The notes under the pieces were generated by a model. The model had not been told where the DNA came from and searched no databases. It saw only the letters and a program-made list of their open reading frames with translations. DNA of 64,000 bases from Paenarthrobacter nicotinovorans (GTDB lineage Bacteria; Actinomycetota; Actinomycetes; Actinomycetales; Micrococcaceae): the NCBI RefSeq assembly GCF_007670255.1, contig NZ_SZVS01000015.1, forward strand, positions 33,603 to 97,602, in the 5' to 3' direction. The position numbers and the translations under genes are program-made. This document shows, piece by piece, positions 1-8,321 of the stretch (position 1 is its first letter; each line of letters starts with the position of its first letter).

Positions 1-301
1 CGGCGAACTGTGCCGAACCGTCGATGATGGCCTTGCGGCCTGCGCCGGAGCCGTCCGGGGAGTACTGGACCGTGGCGCCCTGGTTCGCGGAGGCGAAACC
101 GGCCTTCCAGGCGTCCATGGCTGCGCCGGTGGAGGAGGCGCCGATGCCGGTCAGGGTGCCCGTCACCTTGGTGCCGGCTCCTGCGGACTGGGTTCCGCCA
201 GTGGTGCCGGTTGCGTTGTCAGAACCGCAAGCGGTGAGCGCGAGTGCGCCTGCTGCGATGACCGCGAGTGCCGCGTTGCGGCCGAAGCGAGTTGCCTTCA
301 C
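1..301 (-). CDS. pstS: PstS phosphate-binding lipoprotein, 5' end only
   Basis: This is the first 100 codons of a gene that runs off the left edge. The GTG start at 301 has a GGAAGGGG ribosome site 9 nt upstream. The product opens with a lipoprotein signal peptide whose lipobox is LTAC (Cys about residue 27), then a Gly/Thr-rich linker, then the PstS-type start GIGASSTGAAMDAWKAGF and the phosphate-loop segment SPDGSGAGRKAII. PstS is the surface phosphate receptor of the PstSCAB importer; pstC, pstA and pstB would lie to the left. The Pho box upstream fits this role. Confidence is high for the family; the length cannot be judged. Confidence 0.9.
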   Translation of the reverse strand, partial: MKATRFGRNAALAVIAAGALALTACGSDNATGTTGGTQSAGAGTKVTGTLTGIGASSTGAAMDAWKAGFASANQGATVQYSPDGSGAGRKAIIDGSAQFA

Positions 302-428
302 TTGGATGTGCCCCTTCCAGGGATTTCTCAGATGCGTTCCGAACGGAGATTTCGGCGTGCGCGAGCTGTGGACCGTTTTGTTCCTTTACTGAAGGTAAGG
401 AGCGCAGGTAACGGGATCGGCGGTGGCA

Positions 429-446
429 GGTGAACGGAAGGTGAAC
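429..446 (-). promoter_or_regulatory. Pho box (PhoP-type direct repeat) upstream of pstS
   Basis: Read on the minus strand the site is GTTCACCTTCCGTTCACC: two GTTCACC units at an exact 11-bp period. This is the arrangement known for actinobacterial PhoP operators. It lies about 130-145 bp upstream of the pstS start, in the 249-bp gap to the divergent FUSC gene. Confidence 0.8.
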
Positions 447-550
447 GACGGCGGACCATTGGGTTATGTGGCGCGTGCCACCTTGAGTGGTTCCACCGTT
501 ACGCTCGTCGTTCCTCGGCGGAAGGTGGCCGGGCAAATAGACTGAAAGGC

Positions 551-1678
551 ATGGCTGCCGCTAAGGGACTGAACGCAAGCAAGAAGTTTCTGCGGGCCAG
601 AGTGCGGACCGGTCTGGTTCGGAGCCGGAACTCCTTGACTCCGGCCATCCAAATGACCGTGTGCGCCGTGGGCGCCTACGCTTTCGCCGAATACGTCCTG
701 GGCCACCAAGGACCCTTGTTCGCGGCGACGTCTTCCCTGATCGCATTGGGCTTCTCGCGCGATCCCCGTCTGCGCCGGGTTATAGAGGTGGGCCTCGGCT
801 GCACACTGGGCATCGTGGTTGGCGACCTCCTGCTCCACTGGCTGGGCGCTGGAATCTGGCAGGCCGCCGTCGTCCTTCTTTTTTCCATCCTGCTGGCCAG
901 GTTCCTCGACAGCGGGACCATCTTCACGACTCAGCTGGGTCTGCAGTCGTTGCTGGTGGTGCTGCTTCCGGCGCCGGCCGGCGGGCCGTTCACGCGTAGC
1001 CTGGACGCCGTGGTGGGTGGCATCTGTGCGCTGCTGGTGACCATCCTGGTGCCGAAGGATCCGCGCAGGGAGCCACGAAAGGACGTCCAGAAGATCCTGC
1101 ACGAACTCGCCGAGGTACTGCGGGAGTGCGCCACGGCGATGATCGAAAGCGACTCGACAGCTGCCTGGCACGCGTTGATCCGCGGCCGCAACTGCCAGCC
1201 TTTGGTTGACCGCATGCGGCAGACCCTGCGGGCATCCGGCGAGGTCGCCACGCTGGCCCCCGCGCACCGCAGGCACCGCGAAGAACTCGCCAGCCTGGAA
1301 CACTCCCTCGAATACATTGATCTGGCACTCCGAAACAGCCGTGTGTTCGCCCGCCGCCTCACCAGCGCCATCAACCACGCTGCGTTATCCGATGAGGCAA
1401 TCGACAGTATCTCGGAGGTGCTGCAGGAGACTGCCGCCGCCATTGATGAGATGACCATTGGCCTCTCCGAGCAAAGCGAAGGCACCCGCAGGGTCCACCT
1501 CAGGCGTGCCCGGAACGACCTTTCCGACATCGCCGCCCGGCTGCATCCCAAAATGCTCGATGTCCAAAGGCTTGAGGGTGAAACCGTGGTGATGCTTTTC
1601 CGGCCGCTCATGGTTGACCTGTTGGAAGCCAGCGGGATGGAGCCGGAGGAGGCCCGGGCAGTGCTTCCGGCGTTGTAG
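551..1678 (+). CDS. FUSC-family (aromatic acid exporter-like) membrane protein
   Basis: This 375-residue protein has a hydrophobic N-terminal half (residues about 30-165, roughly five to six membrane segments) and a charged, helical cytoplasmic C-terminal half (about 170-375). The layout matches the single-unit FUSC / ArAE group related to aromatic acid exporters. FSRDPRLRRVIEVGLGCTLGI and the VPKDPRRE segment that ends the membrane part are typical. It is divergent from pstS. Transport of aromatic or other organic acids is inferred from family only. Confidence 0.75.
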   Translation: MAAAKGLNASKKFLRARVRTGLVRSRNSLTPAIQMTVCAVGAYAFAEYVLGHQGPLFAATSSLIALGFSRDPRLRRVIEVGLGCTLGIVVGDLLLHWLGAGIWQAAVVLLFSILLARFLDSGTIFTTQLGLQSLLVVLLPAPAGGPFTRSLDAVVGGICALLVTILVPKDPRREPRKDVQKILHELAEVLRECATAMIESDSTAAWHALIRGRNCQPLVDRMRQTLRASGEVATLAPAHRRHREELASLEHSLEYIDLALRNSRVFARRLTSAINHAALSDEAIDSISEVLQETAAAIDEMTIGLSEQSEGTRRVHLRRARNDLSDIAARLHPKMLDVQRLEGETVVMLFRPLMVDLLEASGMEPEEARAVLPAL

Positions 1679-1689
1679 TTTTCGCCCGC

Positions 1690-1746
1690 CGAGTTGGCAT
1701 TTAATGACAATCCCACGGCCCGGCATTGTCATTAAATGCCAACTCG
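1690..1746. repeat. Long perfect palindrome (REP-like or terminator hairpin)
   Basis: A 22-bp arm (1690-1711) is repeated in inverted orientation (1725-1746) around a 13-nt loop, with no mismatch. The arm includes TTGGCATTTAATGACAAT and is AT-richer than its surroundings. It follows the FUSC stop and precedes the PAP2 start. There is no T-run on either side, so a mobile palindromic repeat is as likely as a terminator. Confidence 0.8.
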
Positions 1747-1791
1747 CGAGGCTCCCAGACTAGCCTCAGGACCGTTTGGCAGAATGGGCCG

Positions 1792-2517
1792 ATGCTTTCC
1801 GCATCTTCACCACGCCTGTCAGTGCGTCCCAGGCCTGCCCCCGCCCTCCGGCTGCCCCAGCGGGTTCTGTTCCTCTGGGCGGGTGCGCTCTTCGTGGCCG
1901 GGGACGCGGTCTTCTGGTTGATGTTCGCGGCCGTTCTGTCCGCGAGTGGCCTGGCAACCCTGGACGGCGCCGTGCACACGTTCGTCGTCGACTCCCGCAG
2001 CCCGGTGGCTACAGGCTTCCTGGCCGGCGTCTCTGCGGTTACGTCGCCGACTGTGATGTCGGTGGCCGGTGGACTGGTGGCCGTGGTGTGGGCCGTGTGG
2101 AAGAGGGAGCTGTGGCGTCCGGCCATCCTGATGGGTGCCATGGTGCTCACCGTCGTCCTGGCCACCGTCATCAAACTGGAGGTCTCCAGGTCACGGCCGC
2201 CGTCGTCGGACTTCCTCCTTGGGCCGGACGATGCCCTGTCATTCCCGTCCGGCCATACGCTGGGCGCCGCAGTTTTCGTTTGGGTCCTTGCGTATCTGCT
2301 GGTCTCGCGTTCCGGGACCCGTACGACGGCGGTCCTCGCCTACGCCGGCGCTGCTTTGGTCACGCTGCTGGTCGCCTACAGCCGGCTCTACCTTGGTTAC
2401 CACTGGCTCACTGACGTCGTGGCATCGATGGGCGTGGCGCTGGGCGTTTGTGGCCTGGCCGTATTCATTGACGCGGTGCGGTACGGCCGGGCTAATCCTG
2501 TCAGTCCCCCCGACTAA
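1792..2517 (+). CDS. PAP2-family phosphatase, membrane
   Basis: With the ATG at 1792 the protein is 241 residues; an in-frame TTG at 1726 is rejected because it lies inside the palindrome. The three PAP2 signatures are present: KLEVSRSRP, SFPSGHT and SRLYLGYHWLTDV, which together form the phosphate pocket with the catalytic His pair. About five to six membrane segments surround them. Such proteins dephosphorylate lipid phosphates such as undecaprenyl pyrophosphate or phosphatidic acid on the outer face of the membrane; the substrate is not decided here. radA begins 10 bp downstream, so they may be cotranscribed. Confidence 0.85.
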   Translation: MLSASSPRLSVRPRPAPALRLPQRVLFLWAGALFVAGDAVFWLMFAAVLSASGLATLDGAVHTFVVDSRSPVATGFLAGVSAVTSPTVMSVAGGLVAVVWAVWKRELWRPAILMGAMVLTVVLATVIKLEVSRSRPPSSDFLLGPDDALSFPSGHTLGAAVFVWVLAYLLVSRSGTRTTAVLAYAGAALVTLLVAYSRLYLGYHWLTDVVASMGVALGVCGLAVFIDAVRYGRANPVSPPD

Positions 2518-2527
2518 TCTGGAACGC

Positions 2528-3901
2528 ATGGCTTCAAAGACTTCCCGCGCATCCAAGACACCCGCCTACAAGTGTTCCGAATGTGGCTGGACGGCCATCA
2601 AGTGGGTGGGCCGATGCGGCGAATGCCAGGCGTGGGGAACCGTTGAGGAGTACGGCGCCACTGTTGCGCGTACGACGGCGGCCGCCACCGTTCTGGAGCC
2701 CGCCCGGCGTATCGCCGAGGTCGATGGGACCACCGCGGCCTTCCTGCCCACGGGAGTGGACGAGCTGGACCGCGTCCTCGGAGGAGGGCTCGTTCCGGGT
2801 GCCGTCATCCTGCTTGCGGGGGAACCCGGCGTCGGAAAATCCACGCTGCTTCTCGACGTCGCGGCCAAGTTCGCCCGAACCGGGCAGGACGTCCTGTACA
2901 TCACCGGAGAAGAGTCCGCGGCGCAGGTGAAGCTGCGCGCCGAACGGATCGACGCCGTCGCCCACACCCTTTACCTGTCGGCGGAAACCGACCTGGGCCA
3001 GGCCTTGGGCCAGGTGGAGAAGCTTGAGCCGAAGCTCCTGATCGTGGACTCGGTGCAGACGCTCAGCAGCGCGGATGTTGAGGGCAGTGCGGGCGGTGTT
3101 TCGCAGGTGCGCGAGGTAGCCGCCTCCATCATTGCCGCAGCCAAGAGGCGCAATATGACCACGCTGTTGGTCGGCCACGTGACCAAGGAAGGCACCATTG
3201 CGGGACCGCGCCTGCTGGAGCACCTGGTGGATGTCGTGTGCCAGTTCGAAGGCGAGCGCCATTCGCGGCTCCGTTTGCTGAGGGCGGTCAAGAACCGTTA
3301 CGGCGCCACGGACGATGTTGGCTGTTTCGACCTCAACGAGGCAGGCATTGAAGGACTCGCTGATCCCAGTGGGTTGTTCGTTTCACGCACCAGGGAGCCG
3401 GTTTCGGGAACGTGCATCACGGTAACCATGGAAGGCCGCCGGCCTCTGTTGGCTGAAGTTCAGTCGCTTTTGGCGGAGAGCCCCAATTCCCAGCCCCGAC
3501 GGGCCACCAGTGGGCTGGAGAGCTCCCGCGTTGCCATGCTTCTGGCGGTCCTGCAGCAACGCGCGGGCTGCATGCTGCACAAGGATGACTCGTACGTGGC
3601 GACCGTAGGCGGGGTGAAGCTTACGGAGCCTGCCACGGACCTGGCTGTCGCGCTGGCCGTTGCTTCCGCGAAGTCCCGGAAGGCACTCCCCCAGCGCCTG
3701 ATTGCCTTTGGTGAAGTGGGGCTGGCGGGAGAGGTTCGTCCGGTTCCCGGCATCAATCAGCGCATCCAGGAAGCCCACCGGCTCGGCTTCACCCACGCGA
3801 TCGTTCCGGCAAGCCCCGCCGGAGCAGGAATCATCCCGGATGGCTTCTCCGTCCGCGAGGTGGGGCATCTGGCGGAGGCGTTGGAGCTCCTCATCACTTA
3901 A
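2528..3901 (+). CDS. radA: DNA repair protein RadA
   Basis: The ATG at 2528 gives 457 residues, the usual RadA length. Order of parts: C4 zinc finger (CSEC...CGEC, residues about 11-30), RecA-like ATPase with Walker A GEPGVGKST, the RadA-specific KNRYG motif, and a C-terminal Lon-protease-like domain (about 320-457) without need of protease activity. RadA drives branch migration of recombination intermediates. Actinobacteria often keep radA next to disA; here one membrane-protein gene lies between them. Confidence 0.96.
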   Translation: MASKTSRASKTPAYKCSECGWTAIKWVGRCGECQAWGTVEEYGATVARTTAAATVLEPARRIAEVDGTTAAFLPTGVDELDRVLGGGLVPGAVILLAGEPGVGKSTLLLDVAAKFARTGQDVLYITGEESAAQVKLRAERIDAVAHTLYLSAETDLGQALGQVEKLEPKLLIVDSVQTLSSADVEGSAGGVSQVREVAASIIAAAKRRNMTTLLVGHVTKEGTIAGPRLLEHLVDVVCQFEGERHSRLRLLRAVKNRYGATDDVGCFDLNEAGIEGLADPSGLFVSRTREPVSGTCITVTMEGRRPLLAEVQSLLAESPNSQPRRATSGLESSRVAMLLAVLQQRAGCMLHKDDSYVATVGGVKLTEPATDLAVALAVASAKSRKALPQRLIAFGEVGLAGEVRPVPGINQRIQEAHRLGFTHAIVPASPAGAGIIPDGFSVREVGHLAEALELLIT

Positions 3902-3954
3902 CTCTTTCGGGGTGTCCGTCGGCATCCTGGCTCTGCTTCGGCGAAGATTGGCCC

Positions 3955-4578
3955 ATGACCAAACGGAATGTGCTTATCGGGGGACGCTTTTTCTTTGGGC
4001 TTTTGACGTTGGTGGCGGTGGCGACTCAGCTGGCGGTCCACATCGGGCTCGGCTACGACGTCGGAAACTTCTTCAGCTACTTCACCAACCTGTCCAATAT
4101 CTTTGCCGCCATCGTGCTGCTCATCAGCGGCTACAGGGTGCTGATCCGCAAACGCCCCAGTGAGGCGGACGATGTCACGCGCGGTACGGCCACCATCGCC
4201 ATGGCAGTGGTGGGGTTGGTCTTCGGTGCCCTGCTTGCCGGCGAGGACCTGGGATCCATGGTCCCTTGGGTGAACTTCGTGGTGCACTACCTGATGCCCG
4301 TCGTGATGGTGGCGGACTGGTTGTTCCAACCCCCGCGGGCCACGCTTGAGCTCCGGCACATCTGGTACTGGCTGATCTACCCCATCGCCTACCTGGTCTA
4401 CAGCCTGGTCCGGGGCGCCTTCGTGAACTGGTACCCCTATTGGTTCATTGATCCGGCACGCGCCGGCGGCTGGGGCGGAGTGGTGGTCTTCGCCCTGGCA
4501 ATCTCCGTCGGCTTCCTGGTGGTGAGCCTGGCGATGCTCTGGCTCGGGAACAGGCTCAAGCGGCAGGTTGATTACTAG
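3955..4578 (+). CDS. Pr6Pr-family six-helix membrane protein
   Basis: The 207-residue product is almost entirely hydrophobic, with about six membrane helices. FSYFTNLSNIF in helix 2, the VVHYLMP segment and WYWLIYPIAYLVYSLVRG followed by YPYWFID are hallmarks of the bacterial Pr6Pr group, distantly related to eukaryotic AIG1/FAR-17a proteins. The function is unknown. It sits between radA and disA on the same strand. Confidence 0.75.
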   Translation: MTKRNVLIGGRFFFGLLTLVAVATQLAVHIGLGYDVGNFFSYFTNLSNIFAAIVLLISGYRVLIRKRPSEADDVTRGTATIAMAVVGLVFGALLAGEDLGSMVPWVNFVVHYLMPVVMVADWLFQPPRATLELRHIWYWLIYPIAYLVYSLVRGAFVNWYPYWFIDPARAGGWGGVVVFALAISVGFLVVSLAMLWLGNRLKRQVDY

Positions 4579-4759
4579 CCACTTTGAAGCACCCGGCGAA
4601 CATAACGAATGACCCACTTTGGGGCTTGCTGGTGCGGTTAACGGTGCAATGAAGCCCTATCATTGAGCTTGGCGTCACAAGGCCATTTTTGGATGCGCCC
4701 GCAGACGCCGGTTTCAGCATGTTTGCGAGCCATGGCTTGCACCTTCGAAGGGAAAACCT

Positions 4760-5836
4760 ATGGCCCGGAGCCCGGAAGAATCGCTTAAGGCGACTCTTGC
4801 CAGAGTCGCACCCGGAACTCCGTTGCGCGATGGCCTGGAACGCATCCTCCGTGGGCGCACCGGCGCACTGATTGTGTTGGGATACGACCGCACCATAGAT
4901 TCCATCTGCTCGGGCGGCTTCGACATCGGCATCGACTTCTCGCCCACCCGCCTCCGTGAGCTGGCCAAAATGGACGGGGCGATCATTTGCGACAAGGATG
5001 CCAGCAACATCATCAAGGCAGCCGTCCAACTGGTGCCGGATTCCAGCATCGAAACCCAGGAATCGGGCACCCGGCACCGCACGGCCGAACGAGTCGCCAT
5101 CCAGACCGGGGTCCCGGTCATCTCCGTCAGCCAGTCAATGCAGATCATCGCGCTGTACGTGAACGGGCTGAGGCACGTGTTGGAGGGCTCGGAGAAGGTC
5201 CTCGCCCGCGCCAACCAGGCCTTGGCAACGCTGGAGCGGTACAGCGCCAGGCTGGATCAGGTCACCAGTTCCCTTTCTGCCTTGGAGATCGAGGCTTTGG
5301 TGACGGTGCGGGACGTGGCCGTCACGCTGCAACGCCAGGAAATGGTCCGCCGGATCTCCGAGGAAATTGCCCAATACGTTCTTGAACTCGGCGAAGACGG
5401 CCGCCTCCTGTCTCTCCAGGTGGAAGAACTCACCGTGGGGCGCGGTCCGGGCAGTGAAGTGATCATCCGCGATTACTCCGACCCCAACGCCACCCCTGAG
5501 GACATCGAGGAAGCCGTCCAGGCACTGCTGAACCTGGGCCCCACGGAACTGATCGACCTTAGCCGCATCGCCCATATCATCGGTTTTGCCGGCGGCGTCG
5601 AGCAGTTGGACGCAGTGGTCCAGCCGCGGGGCTACCGCCTGTTGTCCGGCCTGAAGTCCGTGCCCAAGGCCGTTGCCGACCGTTTGGTGGACTACTTCGG
5701 CGGGCTGCAGAACCTGATGGCGGCCACCATTGACGACCTCATGACAGTGGACGGCATCGGCGATCAGCGCGCCCGCACGGTCCGCGAAGGCCTGAGCCGC
5801 ATGGCCGAGGCCAGCCTGCTGGACCGGTTCCTCTAA
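4760..5836 (+). CDS. disA: Diadenylate cyclase DisA
   Basis: This 358-residue protein starts at an ATG with GAAGGGA 6 nt upstream. The N-terminal DAC domain (about 10-150) carries DGAIICD and GTRHRTAERVA, the DGA and RHR motifs that bind ATP and make c-di-AMP. A linker bundle follows, and the C-terminus has a helix-hairpin-helix DNA-binding module (TVDGIGDQRARTVREGL). DisA forms octamers that scan DNA and make c-di-AMP; RadA is a known negative regulator in mycobacteria. All catalytic motifs are intact. Confidence 0.96.
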   Translation: MARSPEESLKATLARVAPGTPLRDGLERILRGRTGALIVLGYDRTIDSICSGGFDIGIDFSPTRLRELAKMDGAIICDKDASNIIKAAVQLVPDSSIETQESGTRHRTAERVAIQTGVPVISVSQSMQIIALYVNGLRHVLEGSEKVLARANQALATLERYSARLDQVTSSLSALEIEALVTVRDVAVTLQRQEMVRRISEEIAQYVLELGEDGRLLSLQVEELTVGRGPGSEVIIRDYSDPNATPEDIEEAVQALLNLGPTELIDLSRIAHIIGFAGGVEQLDAVVQPRGYRLLSGLKSVPKAVADRLVDYFGGLQNLMAATIDDLMTVDGIGDQRARTVREGLSRMAEASLLDRFL

Positions 5837-5889
5837 AGCCGGCTGCCGCCGTCGGGGCGTTGCTGCCCAAACCGGCCACGGCCGGGCGG

Positions 5890-6591
5890 TCAGTTCAGCT
5901 GGAAGACAGCCTTGGGGCTGGCCTTGTTCCCCAGCCGCGCCTCGAACGTGTAGTAGGCGCCGCCCCCGCCCGGTTTGGCGTTGATCACGCCGCAGCCTTC
6001 AAGCGACCTGTTGCGTTGCCACGGAAAGTTGGCGGTTTCACTCTTGCCGGGCTGGATGGTCTTGACCAGGTCCACTCCGCCGGTCTGGCAGTCCTTGGAC
6101 GAGAAAATGCGGTCCGAGCCACTCATGACCACGTATTCCATCTGGGATGTGCCTACGTTGACCTCGCAAGGGGCCGCATTGCCGTTGGTGATGGTCATGG
6201 TCAGCAGCGGCTTTTCGTCGGGACCGTAGGCTGGTTTGTCCGTTTTCGCTGCGACGGTCATGAGGTTGAAGTCGCACACCGGGGTGGGCGAGGCCGACGG
6301 CGACGCCGCCACGGACGGCGCGCTCCCCTGCGTGGGCGCTGATGTTGGCGCCGTTGTGTTGACAGCCTGGGGCTCAGGAGAACCTGCGAACAGGCCAGTC
6401 AGTGCCAGCACACCCACCACGACCAGGGCGATCACCAGCAACAGCCCTCCGAAAACGACCTGACGACGACGGCGGTACACGGCAGGGCTGGGCCGCCGCC
6501 TGTTTGCCGGGGTGCTGGAGGAGCCCCGGGCAGCGCTCTTTGCCGGCGCGGCGGAGCGCGCGCTCGGGTGCTGCTTACCGTTGGTGGCCAT
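5890..6591 (-). CDS. Membrane-anchored extracytoplasmic protein, unknown function
   Basis: The 233-residue product has a basic Ser/Pro/Ala-rich cytoplasmic tail (1-45), one membrane helix (about 46-70), an Ala/Ser/Thr/Pro-rich linker (about 73-105) and a globular domain starting at CDFNLMTV. The domain holds four cysteines (PVCDF, APCEV, KDCQTG, LEGCG) that could form two disulfides. The beta-rich pattern, with LLTMTITNGNAAPCEVNVG, resembles small immunoglobulin-like or DUF4232-like domains of actinobacterial envelope proteins. It lies convergent to disA. Confidence 0.7.
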   Translation of the reverse strand: MATNGKQHPSARSAAPAKSAARGSSSTPANRRRPSPAVYRRRRQVVFGGLLLVIALVVVGVLALTGLFAGSPEPQAVNTTAPTSAPTQGSAPSVAASPSASPTPVCDFNLMTVAAKTDKPAYGPDEKPLLTMTITNGNAAPCEVNVGTSQMEYVVMSGSDRIFSSKDCQTGGVDLVKTIQPGKSETANFPWQRNRSLEGCGVINAKPGGGGAYYTFEARLGNKASPKAVFQLN

Positions 6592-6716
6592 GCATCTAGG
6601 CTAGGCTCGTGGCCGACGGAGCACCTAACCTCCACGCCGCGAGGCAGCAATCCGGGCCTGTGTGACGTCGGCCATGAGCCGGCCTGTACCTTGGTTCCAC
6701 TACAGTTGATGGCAGT

Positions 6717-7667
6717 ATGACACTCCCCGATTCCGATGAGCTTGCCCGGCTGCACGACGCCCTGGACCGCTGGTTCGCCGGGGCTGCCCGGGACCTGCCC
6801 TGGCGCCGGCCGGACTGCACCGCGTGGGGCATCCTGGTCAGCGAAATCATGCTCCAACAGACCCCCGTGGTGAGGGTACTCCCGGTGTGGCTCGACTGGA
6901 TGGAGCGGTGGCCGACGCCCGCCCACCTGGCAGCGGAAGCGTCCGGCGCGGCCGTACGTCACTGGGGACGGTTGGGGTATCCGCGCCGCGCCCTCCGGCT
7001 GCACGCGGCCGCCGTCGCCATTTGCGAAGAGCACGACGGCAAGGTTCCCGACACCTTTCCCGAGCTTCTTGGATTGCCGGGTGTCGGCAGCTACACCGCG
7101 GCCGCCGTCGCAGCTTTTGCCTACGGTCGCCGGGAAACCGTGGTGGACACCAACATCCGGCGCGTCCATGCACGGCTTGTCTCCGGGAATGCCCTGCCGG
7201 CTCCGGCGCTCACTGCTGTCGAAATGCGGCTTGCGGACGCCCTGCTGCCGGAGGACCACGCCCTTTCCGTGCGATGGAACGCCTCGGTCATGGAATTGGG
7301 AGCCATGGTCTGCACGGCCCGTAGTCCCAAGTGCGCGGAGTGTCCTGTCCGCGACAGCTGCGCCTGGCTCGCGGCCGGTGAGCCGCCGCCGTCGTACACC
7401 CCCAAGGGCCAGTCCTGGCACGGCACCGATCGCCAGGTCCGCGGTGCCGTGATGGCTGTCCTGCGCGAGGCCGCACACCCCGTCCCACGCGACATGTTCG
7501 AGCGCGCGCCCGCCGACCTCGGCTTCGAGGCGTCGGGTATCGGCATTCCCTTGGCCGCCCTGCACCGGCTCAACTCCGCACCGGAGCAGCTCGAGCGGGC
7601 CTTGGACGGCCTGCTCGCCGACGGACTGGCCGAAATGCACGACGACGGGTTGCGGCTTCCGGCGTAG
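6717..7667 (+). CDS. mutY: Adenine glycosylase MutY
   Basis: This 316-residue protein removes A mispaired with 8-oxoG. Visible features: catalytic Glu in SEIMLQQT, helix-hairpin-helix LPGVGSYTAAAVAAFAYG, catalytic Asp in VVDTNIRRV, and a 4Fe-4S cluster set C-x6-C-x2-C-x5-C (CTARSPKCAECPVRDSC). After the cluster, about 100 residues replace the NUDIX-like 8-oxoG domain found in longer MutY proteins, which is usual for actinobacteria. Confidence 0.94.
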   Translation: MTLPDSDELARLHDALDRWFAGAARDLPWRRPDCTAWGILVSEIMLQQTPVVRVLPVWLDWMERWPTPAHLAAEASGAAVRHWGRLGYPRRALRLHAAAVAICEEHDGKVPDTFPELLGLPGVGSYTAAAVAAFAYGRRETVVDTNIRRVHARLVSGNALPAPALTAVEMRLADALLPEDHALSVRWNASVMELGAMVCTARSPKCAECPVRDSCAWLAAGEPPPSYTPKGQSWHGTDRQVRGAVMAVLREAAHPVPRDMFERAPADLGFEASGIGIPLAALHRLNSAPEQLERALDGLLADGLAEMHDDGLRLPA

Positions 7668-7698
7668 CGGCGACGGGGTTGCCGTCCTACCCTGAGTC

Positions 7699-8181
7699 AT
7701 GGGGAGAATCGGGCTGGCTTTGACCCTTGCCGGGACGGCGCTGCTATCCGCTTGCGCAGACGTGCCGGTTGCTTGTCCCGCGATCGGCCACGTAGCGGCC
7801 GTCTCGTTGACCGTCACCGCCGACTACGCGGACCAAGTGGGCTCGCTGCGGTTGAAGGCGTGCCAGGACGGAGCCTGCACCGAGAAGGACCTCATGCTGA
7901 ACCCGGGTGCCGTGACGTCGGATGAGACGTGCACACCGGATGGCGTGTGCTCGGCAACCTCGTCTCCGGACGGGACCCTGCAGGGCTTCGTGGAATTGCC
8001 CACCCTCTCGGAGTCTCCGATGGAAGTGACGGTCACCGGCACGTCCAAGGCCGGTGTGGCACTGCCCGTGCGGACGGTGAGCTTTACACCCCGCGGCGCG
8101 TACCCGTACGGCGAACAGTGCGGCAAATTCATTTCCGCCGGTGTGGTGCTGGCTGCGGATGGCTTACGCCCAAACCCCTAA
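7699..8181 (+). CDS. Small secreted lipoprotein, unknown function
   Basis: The 160-residue product has a lipoprotein signal peptide with lipobox LLSAC (Cys 19) and a short beta-rich domain holding further cysteines (LKACQDGACTEKD, ETCTPDGVCSAT, GEQCGKF). It starts 31 bp after mutY on the same strand. I do not recognise the family. Confidence 0.65.
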   Translation: MGRIGLALTLAGTALLSACADVPVACPAIGHVAAVSLTVTADYADQVGSLRLKACQDGACTEKDLMLNPGAVTSDETCTPDGVCSATSSPDGTLQGFVELPTLSESPMEVTVTGTSKAGVALPVRTVSFTPRGAYPYGEQCGKFISAGVVLAADGLRPNP

Positions 8182-8321
8182 ATTTCGCATCGTGGAAACT
8201 TGATTCCGATATTAAACACAGCAAGCCCTTGGAATTAGCATCCCGGAAACAACCCTTCCATAGCGTCTTAGGTGATCCCGGACCGTGACCCTGCACGGCC
8301 ATCGCACAGATAGGCGCCACT

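Noticed and set aside
6432..7817. Minus-strand open frame of 461 codons
   Set aside because: It is antisense to mutY and spans two intergenic gaps; the composition is Arg/Gly-rich shadow sequence.
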